A DNA stretch of 64,000 nt, from positions 186,001-250,000 of the forward strand of contig JAEHOE010000091.1 of the NCBI GenBank assembly GCA_016858145.1, written 5' to 3'. Source of the DNA: Edaphochlamys debaryana. Taxonomy: Eukaryota; Chlorophyta; Chlorophyceae; Chlamydomonadales. A program made the position numbers and the translations under genes. The notes under the pieces were generated by a model. That model was not told the DNA's origin. It saw only the letters and a list, made by a program, of their open reading frames with translations, and searched no databases. Shown piece by piece: positions 44,728 through 54,401 of the stretch (position 1 is the stretch's first letter; every line of letters begins with the position of its first letter).

Positions 44728-47700
44728 ATGTCCCGCGCCTCAGAGGGCTTGTCGAAATCCGCACTAGCCGCCCTTGTTGCGGTGGTTGTCGCTCCATTAG
44801 CTTGGTTTGCTGGCCGTGGCACCCAGCCGGCCTTCAGCGGCGGCCACTTGGCCGTAGCTGTCGGCTCATCGATTACAACTCGGGACTTCCCGCTTGCGGA
44901 GGACCTGGCGCTGCTACGAGCGCGGCAAAATGTCAGCTTCTGTAACGATGCGCAGCACAATTTCGTGGTGTCGGACCCCTGCGTCGAGGATGCGCTGCTC
45001 GGCAACAGCTCTGCGAGCCCGCGCTGCCGTTTCGCCGAGCTGCGGCAGGCGGCTAGCGAGGGACCTTGGGCGGTGCTGCGGGAGCGACGCGTGTACTTCG
45101 CCATCACGCTGAACGCGAAACTCGAGGTCATGCCGACGTTTTTCTCGGTGTTCCTTTCGCTCGCTCTGACGCTACGGGAGGTCTTTGGCGCCTCTGTCTT
45201 CGTATCTATATACGAGGCCGGTTCAGGCATCAGCGCATACCAGTTAGCGCAGAGTCTGAAGCGGTTGGAGGTCGGGCACGAGGTGGTTGTGCACCGGCAT
45301 GTGGGCCATGCGCACGAGCACAGAGTGGAGCTGCAGGCGCGCGTGCGCAACCAGCTGCTACAGCACCTGGTGGCGGGGGACCGTGGCGATTTCGACACGG
45401 TGCTGTTCCTCACGGACGCCTTCTTTTGTGAGCGGGGGTTGTGGGAGCCATGTGTGCCTCCCTAGGGAGGGGCGTCCTACCGGCCCACACGCTCTCCGAA
45501 GGGGCTTTCCTGCTACAATTGTTACCTGAGAGACGCACAGGGCTGTGCAGAAATCATTCCGCCGGCCCTCCCTGCTCTCTTCTCAGCACCCCAACTTACC
45601 CCTCAGCCCCCAACCCCAACCCCCGCCCCAGGTGCCCAGGGCGCCCTCCCCAACACCTCTCTTCTCAACCCCCCCTACCCCCCCGCCCCCCCAAACCCCA
45701 GGTGCTCAGGGCGCCCTGGACGCTCTGGCGCTGGTCCGCGAGGGCGGAGCCGACATGGCCTGCGGGGCGGACTTTGCGTACGACCACCGGGGGGACCTGT
45801 CGTTCGCGGACATTTGGTGAGACCGGGGGACTGAGGGGGCGGGGCATCCACGGAGTTGGCACTCCTTGACTCCTGGGTGGTGTCAAGCCCGAGGGGTGAG
45901 AGGCACAGAGGCGTAGCCCACGCCTCCAGCCCTAGCCATAGCCCTGAACCCCAACCCGCACCTCTCTCCCCCACCTGGACCTCCCCCCCCCACCCAACCC
46001 CCCAACCACGCACGCGCACTCCAACGCAGGGCAACCCGCGACGTGACGGGCCGCAAGTTCTCCCACCTAGCGCCCATTGTGCCCCACGCCCCCTCCTGGC
46101 GCCGCTTCGAGGCGGGCCGCCCCACCCCCGCCTTCTCCTGCTGGGCCTCCCTCACCGCCCTCGCCGCCGACCTCTTCACGGCCCGCCGCCTGCGCTTCCG
46201 CCGCTCCCTTCCCACCGAGTGCGCCGCCTCCGACGCCGAGCTCCTGTGCCGCGACATGGCCGCCGCCAACCGCAGCCGCGTGCTGGTGCTGCCCTCGGCG
46301 GTGGCGGCGGGGGGCATGGACGCCTTCCAGGCCGCGCACTGGCGCTACGCGGCGCCGGACGACGAGGAGGATGGCGGGGAGGGGGGTGGCGGGGAGGGGC
46401 TTGGTGGTGTAGGGGATGCGGGGGGCAGCGGCGGGGCCTTCCCCATGCTGGACCTGCCGCCGCGCGCCGACCCGCCTGCCAGCGTGGAGTGCTGCCCGCT
46501 CGAGGTGGGGAGGTGGGGAGGAGGGGGAGGGGGAGGAGGGAGGGGGGGGAGCATGGGGGGCCGAGTGCTGAAGGTGCCGAGCATGGGGGCATGCGCGGGT
46601 GTGGGCTCCTGTGGGTAGGTGCCGTTGCCTTGCTGCAGTCCCTCTGAGCACAGGATCGGCCTAGCTGCTCAACGCCTCTCCCTCCCTCCTTGCTCCGCCC
46701 CCCCTTCCCCCTTTCTCCCTCCCCCCCTCCCCCCCCCCCCCAGGACCCGTGCGAGGCGGTGGTGGACTTCAGTGCCTGCGTGGAGGACCCCGTGGCCTGG
46801 TTCTACACGTGAGGGGGCTGGGGGGAGGGGCGGGTAGGGAGGGGGGTGGGGGGTGGGGTGAGCGGGAGGGGAGGGGGGGGGGGGGGCGGGAGGGGGTCCG
46901 GGAGGGGGGCGGGAGGGGGGGGAGGCGGGAGGGGTGGGGGGCCCTCAATGTCCTCCCCGTCCAAAACGCCTGGCTCCGCCCCGCCACCTCCCCCGTCGGC
47001 ACTGACCTGGAGGGGGGGGGGGATTGGAGGACAAGGCAGGGGCGGTTGGCAACTTGACAGGGGTTGGCGACTTGAGCGGCGCTCGGACGGTTTGGCATCG
47101 TGGTGGAACCCGGCCCCCTCGCGCCCAACCCCCTGCCCCGGTCCTCGCCCTCCTCTGCCCCCCCCCCCCCCATGGCGCAGCGCCTACGGCGGTCCCCCCA
47201 CCGCCGCCCCCGGCGCGCTGCACCCCGTCCGCCCCCCCGGCCCCCTGGACCCCGCCCGCGCCTCCATGAAGCAGCTGGTGGCGGCACTGCGGCCCCCCGG
47301 GAAGTGCCCGGAGCGGGGCGAGAGGAGGATACCCAGGCGGATCGTGCAGGTGGCTGGGGGAAGGAGGGAGGAGGGGGATGGAGGAGGGCGGGGCGGTGGG
47401 CGGTGTCAGGCGCTGCTCGCGTAGGCCGGGGAGACCTGAGCACGGCAAGGGTGGGGGTGTGAGGGTCGGGAGGCGTGAGGGAAGCCGTGTGGTGTCAGCC
47501 CGCACCCTGCGCCGTAACGCCCAACCTGACCGTTCTCCTTGGCCCATGCTTATGGCCCGCCCCCACCCCCTGCCCGGCGGCTGCAGTTCTGGCGCACCTC
47601 CCGCCCCGCGGAGATTCGGCAGCACGTTTGGTTCGGGATGCTGTCGTGGGTGCTGCAGGTGGGGGGGGGGAGGGGGGGAGGGAGAGGGGGCGGGGGAGGG

Positions 47701-50700
47701 AGAGGGGGCGGGGGAGGGAGAGGGGGCGGGGGAGGGAGAGGGGGCGGGGGAGGGAGAGGGGGCGGGGGAGGGAGAGGGGGCGGGGGAGGGAGAGGGGGCG
47801 GGGGAGGGAGAGGGGGCGGGGGCGGGGGGGCTGGGACTGGGGGTCGGCAGTCTCGGGGCGGCAGGATTCAGGGCCTGCAGGGGGCCAACGGTGCGGACTG
47901 GCAGGCAGCGACCCCTGACGCGTCGGGTGGGCATCAGCCCCGAAACAAGTGCGGTCCTCTCCCGAATGCTTCCTGCCTTTCCCTCTCCCGAGTCCCTCCC
48001 CCCTCCCTCCACACACCCCCAGCACCCCTGCTACGAGTACCCCCCCTGGACCCCAAACGTCCCCCAACCCTTCTGCCTGCCCCGCAAAGCCTTGTCGCCC
48101 TCACCCCCTCATCCCCCAGCACCCCTGCCGCGAGTACCGAGCCCTGTCGCCCCCCCCCTCCACACACCCTTCACACACGCACCCCGGCATGCCTGGTGCG
48201 ATTGCCGGCCCCACACCCTCCCACCCTGTGCCTGCCCTGCAAACCCCTGTCCCCCTCCCCCCCGTCCCTCCCCTACCTCCCCTACGTTAACGCGCCCCCT
48301 CTCTCCCCCGCCCCTCACCCCCCAGCACCCCTGCCACGAGTACGTGCTGGCCACGGAGGCCGACATCGACTCCCTGCTGAGGGAGGCGGCGCACCCGCTG
48401 CACTGGAAGTGGGCCGAGATGACGGTGCAGGTGGGTGTGAACGGCTGCTCGTGTTAGCCGGGGAAGCGGTGTGGTGGGGTGTGGTGGGGGAGCCCTGACA
48501 GGGGGGCAGGGGGGGCGGCACCTGCGCGGGTGCCGTGCAGTGTACCACCTCGAGAGTCCACCCCCCATCCCCCGCCTTACCCGCCCTCTCCCCCTCGCCC
48601 CTCTCACCTCCCTCCCCCTCCCCCCCTTTTCTCAGGGCATGAAGCAGGACTTTGGGCGCTACCTGTACATGCAGGCCGTCGGGGGCGTGTTCGCGGACAC
48701 CGACACAGTGGCGCTGCGGCCCCTGGACCCCCTGCTGGAGGGGGAGGGGGAGGGGGAGGGGCCGCAGGGGGGCAAGGGGGGCCCGGGCTTCGTGGCGGGT
48801 CTGGAGGCGGCGTTCGAGAGCGGTGCGGATGCGGAGCTGTGGGGCTACCCGGAGCAGCTGCTGGCCAGGTGTGTGGGGGGGTGGGGCGGAGGTGGGATCG
48901 GGGTGGGGGGTGGTGCAGCAGGAGGGTTTCGGTGGAAAGGGGTAAGGTCTCGGGCAATTGTGGCGTGGGCTGCCCACAAGGACGGCCCTCAAGGCATGCG
49001 CCTCACGGCCGCTCTTACGCCTTCTCCCCCACCTCTTCGCCTCCGCCTCGCCCCCCCCCCCCCAGCGCCCACTGCTGGGCCGCCGAGCCGGGCAGCGAGG
49101 TGGTGGGCGCCATCGTACGGGAGCTGGACGAGCGGATCACCAACCCCAGGTGGGGATGAAGAGTGTGGGGTGGGGCTGAGGCGTGATGGGGGGGGGCTCA
49201 ACTGACCTCCAAGGGGGACCAGGCGGGCGGATGACCTTCCCTAAGCCCATGCACGAGCCGGCCCCCGCCCCCCCCCCACACACACACGCAGGGAGGTGTA
49301 CAAGAGGATCGTGGCGCTGGGGAGGGGCTCGCCGGCAGTTCTCGAGGTGGAATGGGGGGGAGGATAGGGGGCCGGAGGAGGGGCATAGGGACGAACGGAT
49401 GGTTTGACCCCGACCCCCCGAGGATGGCAGGGGGGGGCCTTCGACCACATGCTGGTGTTGAGCACTGAGCGACCCCAGGGCGAGTATGAATGGCGGCGGC
49501 GGTGAGGTCAGACCTTTGCCGGCTACCCATCACCTCTCCCGTGCACTCCCTCACCGCCTCCACGTCCCTCAGCCCCCTCCCCCTGCTCCCCTCCCAACCC
49601 CCCCTCCCCCCCCGCTTGCCCGCCCCCCAGGTCCAGTTCACGACGGGAGTGGTGCCCTTCACCGCAGTGGTGACTAAGGCAGCGAGGGAGGGCAAGGTGA
49701 GGGGCCAGCGGGGATCCGGGGTCTGCGCCAGGGTGCAGTAGCAGGGCCTAGGGCCGGCAGGCCTGCCTGGCCGTAGCCACCCCGACCCACAGCACAGACG
49801 CCTGATTTGACCGCTTCCCAGGGGGGGCCAGCGGGTCTGATGTGCGCTCCGCAGCCGCAGAGGCCTCCCTTCTCCGCCATGCATCCATAGCCCCCACGCA
49901 CCCCCCCCCCTCCCCCCTCCTTGGCTCTAACTCTTCCTTCGCTCTCCAATGCTTCGAGAATCCCTCCCTCCCCTCCGCCTTCCCTCCCCCCCCCTCCCCC
50001 CAGGCCCGGCTGCTGCCCCTCCCCGCGCTCCAGGGGGGCCACCCCGCGGGGGCGGCCTTCTACGACCTGCAGTACCCGGGGCACATGGGGGAGGGGGTGA
50101 GCGCGGTTGGGGGGTGTGGGGACGGGGGTGTGGGGGACGGGGGTGGGAGGATGGGGGGAGAGGGCTGCAGGACCCGGCGCGTATGGGGGAGGGGGTGAGC
50201 GGGGCGGGGTGGGCACGAGAAGGGGAAGGGAAGCGGGGTTTGTTTACAGGTGCACGCGGCTGGGGGTCGCGGCGACCATGCTGATGGGACGATGGGTCGA
50301 TGAGGGGGCTGTGGCTGCATGGCGGCGAGGCGGCAGCAGGACCAGTGGCAGGACCAGTAGTGGGTGTCTGATCGCCGCACCCGTTTGCCCTCGTGTGCCA
50401 CGGGCCCCAGACCGTGTACGTGCAGCACAGGCCGTACGGCAGCTGGACGCCCAAGGGCCACGTGCACGGCGCAGAGCCGGCCTTCTTCTACCTGCCCGCA
50501 AACAGGCGAGCCTCTGCGGGCGGGGCCCGAAGGCCTGGTGTGTGTGCACAGTCGACCGCGAGCTTTGTGTCCTCTTGGTCCTTCGCCGTAGCTTGGCTGC
50601 GCAGGGCTTGGCCTCCACTCGCCATTACTCGCCATTACGTTCCTCAACCCCCCATCCCTTAACCCCCTCCTCCCCCCGTCTTCCCCCCCCAGGCCGCTGC

Positions 50701-53343
50701 TAACTGACGAGTGGTTCTACGCCGCCGACCTCTTCCCCCTGCTGGGCCCCACCGGGGCCGCCCTGGGCCTCACCGGGGCCGCCCTGGGCCCCACCGGGGC
50801 CCGCCCCCTCTGGACCTCCCCCTACGAGGGGCCGCTCAGCATCACCGACCGCCGCAGCAGCCTGCAGGGGCGGCAGGGGGGAGAGCAGGGGCAGGCGGGG
50901 GCGGAGGAGCTGGGGGGGGCGGGGGAGGCGGAGGGCGGGCAGCGGGCCGCAGGCGAGAGGAGGCTGCTGCAGGAGGACGGTGAGAGAGCGGGGAGGCGGC
51001 CGGGATACCTTGACCCATGGGCATGGCTCTCTGGGTGTGGGTGTGAATGATCGCACGGTTGGCGCGTGCTGAAGACACCCGGCGGTAGCGCGTGTGGCAA
51101 CACCCACCCCGCTCGCCGCTTCACCCCCAATGCCCCCTCCCTCCCCTTTCCCCCTCCCCTTACCCCCCCCTCCCCTAAGGTGGCGACCCCTTCAACCGCA
51201 CGGGCATGTACTTTGTGTGGATGACGCCAACGGACACACTGGACGTGGCGTGCCTGCAGGTGCGGGCGGGCGGGCGGGGGATGAGGGAGGAGACAGTGTG
51301 TGCGAGGCGGGTGGAGGTTGGTCCCATGTCGGAGTCGCTATCGGCGGTCTGTGGGTCGGGGGGTGCCACGGGGGGAACGGGTGCAAAGCGAAGCCCAGTG
51401 CGCGACCTAAGGCTGCCCCGAGCCTTCGACCCTTCGACCCTTGACCCTCGGACACGGCCGTTGCCCCCCCGCTGCCTCCACAGATCTTCAAGGGCTGGGG
51501 CCCGAGGGACCAGGTGCGGGGGGTGGGCAGGGCAGGGAGAATTGCCGGTGCTTCGCGGTGCCCCAGCCCCATGACACACTACGGCATCCCCCCCCCCGAT
51601 ACACACACCCTGACACCCCACACTGCACTTATACGTATCACGCGCCCACCCTACGCATCCTAAACACACCCTGACACCCCCTACCCCTCCCAGGGCGTGC
51701 ACGCCCCCGTGTGGCGAGCCTGCTGGAACGCGTTCGACCAGGTGGGGCCTGCAGCGGGGGAGCCGGTGGGAGCGCAGACGGGTGCGGGGCGATGGGCTAA
51801 GCCCACTAATCCGGTCTCCACCGAGCCCTTCCTCGCAGCTCGTGCTGAGTGCTGGAGCAACCAAGCTCACACCTTCACCCGCCGCTCCGTTGACCTCACC
51901 CGAGCCATTGCACACACCCCTCACCCCCCCACCCCCACCCCAACCCCCACTCCACGCACTGCAAACACACGCACCCAGGGCTCCTCCACGTACGCCTGGC
52001 TGCACCCCGACGGCCAGCTCAGTGTCTACACCACCGCCCGCTCATGGTGCGGCTGCCAGCAGCCGGAGGAGCCCAAGGTGGGGTGTGTGGGGGGGTGGGG
52101 GGGGGCATGCATGCGCATGGATGGGTTTGGGGAGGGGATGGGTGCTTGGGGAGGTTACGTTTACCGCACGGTGGAAGGCCAAGCCCGGGCCGTCGGGATT
52201 TGGGCGGCCAGGCATCCCGCCGCCCATCCAATCCGCTTTCAACCCCAAACTGCGCCCATTCCATCCACACCCGCAGGTCCTGTGGTCCGCGCCCGTGCGC
52301 TCCCGCGGCGCCCCCGCCCCCTCCCCCGCCCCCGCCGCCCCCTCCTCGGTGCTGCTGCTGAGCCGCGAGGGCTCCATGTCGGTGGTGCAGTTCCCCTCCC
52401 CCTACGCCCTCAACAACGCCCTGGCATCGCTGGGGCACGCACTCACGGGGGAGCGCCTGGCGCCCATGGGGTGAGGAGAGGCCGAAGGGGGGGGGGGGGT
52501 CAAGATACTATGGCTTGGAGCGGGCAGGAGAGGGAGTGCAAGGCTTATACGCTGACGGACGAGTTGAAGCTCCGAAGCCACCCGAACGCACTGGAAGGAG
52601 AGACCAAGCAGCTCGCTCCGGCCTCTTTCTCACTCCGGCCTTTCCCCTTACCCTTGCCCGCCTCCCCTCCCCCTTCCCCCCCCCTCCCCCCCCCCAGCCT
52701 CACCAGCTCCGCCATGTCCTCCTGGTCCCTGGTCCTAGACGCCCGCGGCACCTGCGCCGCGGGCAAGGAGGTCCGGCCGGCAGCTGGATCCGGATCCGGA
52801 TCTGCAACTGTGCCCGTATCTGGATCCGGATCCGCAGCGGCAGGCCTTCTGTCTGGATCCGCCGCCACCGCCCTGGAGGAGGCCATGCGCCTGTGCGAGG
52901 CGGACACCGCCTGCGACGCCTTCACCCTCGCTCTGCCGCAGCCGGATCCAGATCCGGATCTGGATCTGGATCCGGCAGCCAGTGCTCACGGCCAGGAAGA
53001 CGGGGAGCAGCGTGGAGGTGGGGACCCCAAGGGGGAGGAGGAGGGGGAGGAGGAGGCCGGTGGCAGCGGTCTGGCCATGTGCGCGGAGCCCATGGCGTGG
53101 CGGTCCGCGCCCCACTGGGTCACCGTCACACGGCACCTTCCGACAGCTGCGTCGGGCGGGAGCGGGGCGGTGCGGCCCGGATCCGGATCCGGATCCGGGT
53201 CCGGATCGGGTCCGGCGTCGTCCGGATCTCGCTCGTCCGCCAGCGGGCGGCTGCTGGGGTGCTACGTGGGGAACATCGACGCGCGGTGCCGGGCGCACAC
53301 CAGCGAGTGGGAGCGGCTGCAGATGCGTATGCGGACGTGCTGA
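44728..53343 (+). CDS. Fused CMT1/CAP59-type and OCH1-type glycosyltransferase, 1,236 aa, 20 exons
   Basis: Exons: 44728-45427, 45702-45816, 46030-46504, 46744-46808, 47181-47349, 47587-47658, 48326-48430, 48636-48868, 49066-49149, 49292-49346, 49631-49696, 50004-50096, 50411-50505, 50693-50979, 51180-51259, 51484-51513, 51694-51741, 51979-52077, 52277-52470 and 52698-53343; phase is kept at all 19 junctions. Residues 11-28 form a signal anchor, so a type II Golgi protein is likely. Residues ~105-400 match the CMT1/CAP59 alpha-1,3-mannosyltransferase type (RVYFAITLNAKLEVMPTFFS, FDTVLFLTDAFF, GADMACGADFAYDHRGD). Residues ~500-745 match OCH1-type sugar-binding transferases (RIPRRIVQFWRTSRPAE, GRYLYMQAVGGVFADTDTV, with DTD at 588-590). 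Then come a bulb-lectin-like stretch (AWLHPDGQLSVY, VLWSAP, SREGSMSVVQ) and a PAN-like Cys-rich end. One intron is GC-AG (50506). The exons bridging the two enzymes (46744-47349) are in phase, so this is one gene, not two. Confidence 0.8.
45622..45651 (+). repeat. Copy of exon 2 acceptor and start inside intron 1 (glycosyltransferase)
   Basis: CCCCAGGTGCCCAGGGCGCC, 70 bp before the true acceptor (CCCCAGGTGCTCAGGGCGCC at 45697), copies the intron end and exon start with one change. Confidence 0.8.
47680..47822 (+). repeat. 18-bp G-rich minisatellite in intron 6 (glycosyltransferase)
   Basis: The unit AGAGGGGGCGGGGGAGGG repeats about 7.5 times right after the donor of exon 6. The sense strand is almost pure G and A and is a strong candidate for G-quadruplex formation in DNA and pre-mRNA. 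Confidence 0.9.
48019..48143 (+). repeat. Two copies of exon 7 acceptor and start inside intron 6 (glycosyltransferase)
   Basis: CAGCACCCCTGCTACGAGTA at 48020 and CAGCACCCCTGCCGCGAGTA at 48118 match the true acceptor plus exon start, CAGCACCCCTGCCACGAGTA, at 48323. Each has a C-rich tract before CAG and so could act as an acceptor. Confidence 0.9.
50506..50692 (+). other. GC-AG intron (glycosyltransferase gene)
   Basis: The exon ends AACAG and the intron starts GCGAGC; the only acceptor that keeps the frame (to PLLTDEWFYAADLFP) requires this GC donor. Two more in-frame GC-AG introns were found in the window, in the kinase-like gene (donor at 28576, minus) and in the HYR gene (donor at 56763, minus). 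Confidence 0.75.
52783..53215 (+). repeat. GGATCC hexanucleotide islands in the last exon (glycosyltransferase)
   Basis: Three islands of GGATCC/GGATCT units (about 52787-52862, 52941-52977 and 53178-53212) lie in coding sequence. The first and third read Gly-Ser repeats, the second reads Pro-Asp/Leu-Asp repeats because it is met in another frame. They make flexible or acidic linkers in the C-terminal region. Confidence 0.9.
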
Positions 53344-54401
53344 GGAGAAACAAGGGGGGGGGGTGGCGCGGGCGGGACGGGGGGGACGGGAGCGTTGCAT
53401 TGCGGCCGCATTGGCTTGACCCATAAGGACGGTAGAGGGGCTGTTGGAAACGAGCGAGATACGGAATGCGGGCGGCAGGCAGGGGCGGCGTACGCGGCGC
53501 AGCAGGTGGTGGTGCGTGGTAGTGCTGGGGTGGTGGTGGAATTCCGCGTGGGGTGGCTCCAACGTGGGATGTGCTCGGTACAAGCGTATCCCTAAGGATG
53601 GTGGCAATTCATCAGATGGAGTGGGGGCAGCTTGTTTGGTTCAGAACCCGGGGTCCACACCGCATCACAGGACCACCTTAGTGTCAAGCGGCGCTTGACC
53701 ATGGTCTCATTTGTGTACTCATTTGTTTACTCCTTAGCTGAACTTCTGCGTGGGCGGGGTTGAAAGACGTGCACGAAGCGAAGCGCTTGGTTGTGGGGCG
53801 TAGGGCGTGGACAACGCAGACCAATGGGGCTGTTGTCATGCGCTGCTGCATTGTTCAGGGAAGAGTGGACGGCGTGCCAGAGTGAAGTAGGGTTGCCCTA
53901 GTATCACCCCTGAGGTCACATCGGAGGATGGCGTCGGGCAACAGGGGTTGACTCTGCAGGGGGCATGCGGCATCAGTGCTCGCTCTGCCCAACGTTTCGG
54001 GTGTTGGGGGTTGTGAGGGCGGGTTGCGGGGCCGAGCGATGAACGGTCGTGTTGTAAGACACATCTCTCGGACCTGCGGTAAAGCTGCGACCAGCTTCCT
54101 TGTGATATAGATGGCTTCATCAGATTACACAGCTGCAGCACCGGCAGGCTGAGCGAAGTCGCGTGAAAAAGCATGTATGCAAGTGCGCGCAAAGTTGACG
54201 GAACAACTCACGAACGCGTCCGATCACAACTTAAAACAAATATGTACATTGGGCCAGGGGCGCGAGTTGGTGCGACCAAATGCTGTAAATGCTGCGCATG
54301 TTGAGTTCGCGCCAGGTCGAAAAGGATCCGATTTACGAAGCAACAGTAAGAGGTTGCAGTTAATATGCTTTCAGCATCACCCGGTGGGTGCGGGAGGCGA
54401 G
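53344..54401. other. Intergenic between convergent genes
   Basis: The fused glycosyltransferase ends at 53343 and the minus-strand HYR gene ends near 54402. No gene seen. TGTAA lies at about 54054 on the plus strand and at 54125-54129 on the minus strand. Confidence 0.45.
54125..54129 (-). terminator. Candidate TGTAA polyadenylation signal (HYR gene)
   Basis: On the minus strand this reads TGTAA about 275 bp after the last possible stop of the HYR-repeat gene. Motif and position only. Confidence 0.3.

Noticed and set aside
46808..47181. Reading the glycosyltransferase region as two separate genes
   Set aside because: Exons on both sides join in phase (WFYT to AYGG) and no start, promoter or TGTAA signal is evident between them.
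47475..48498. Gly-Arg-rich plus-strand frames over 47.5-48.0 kb
   Set aside because: They translate the 18-bp intron minisatellite; the exons on either side join in phase without it.
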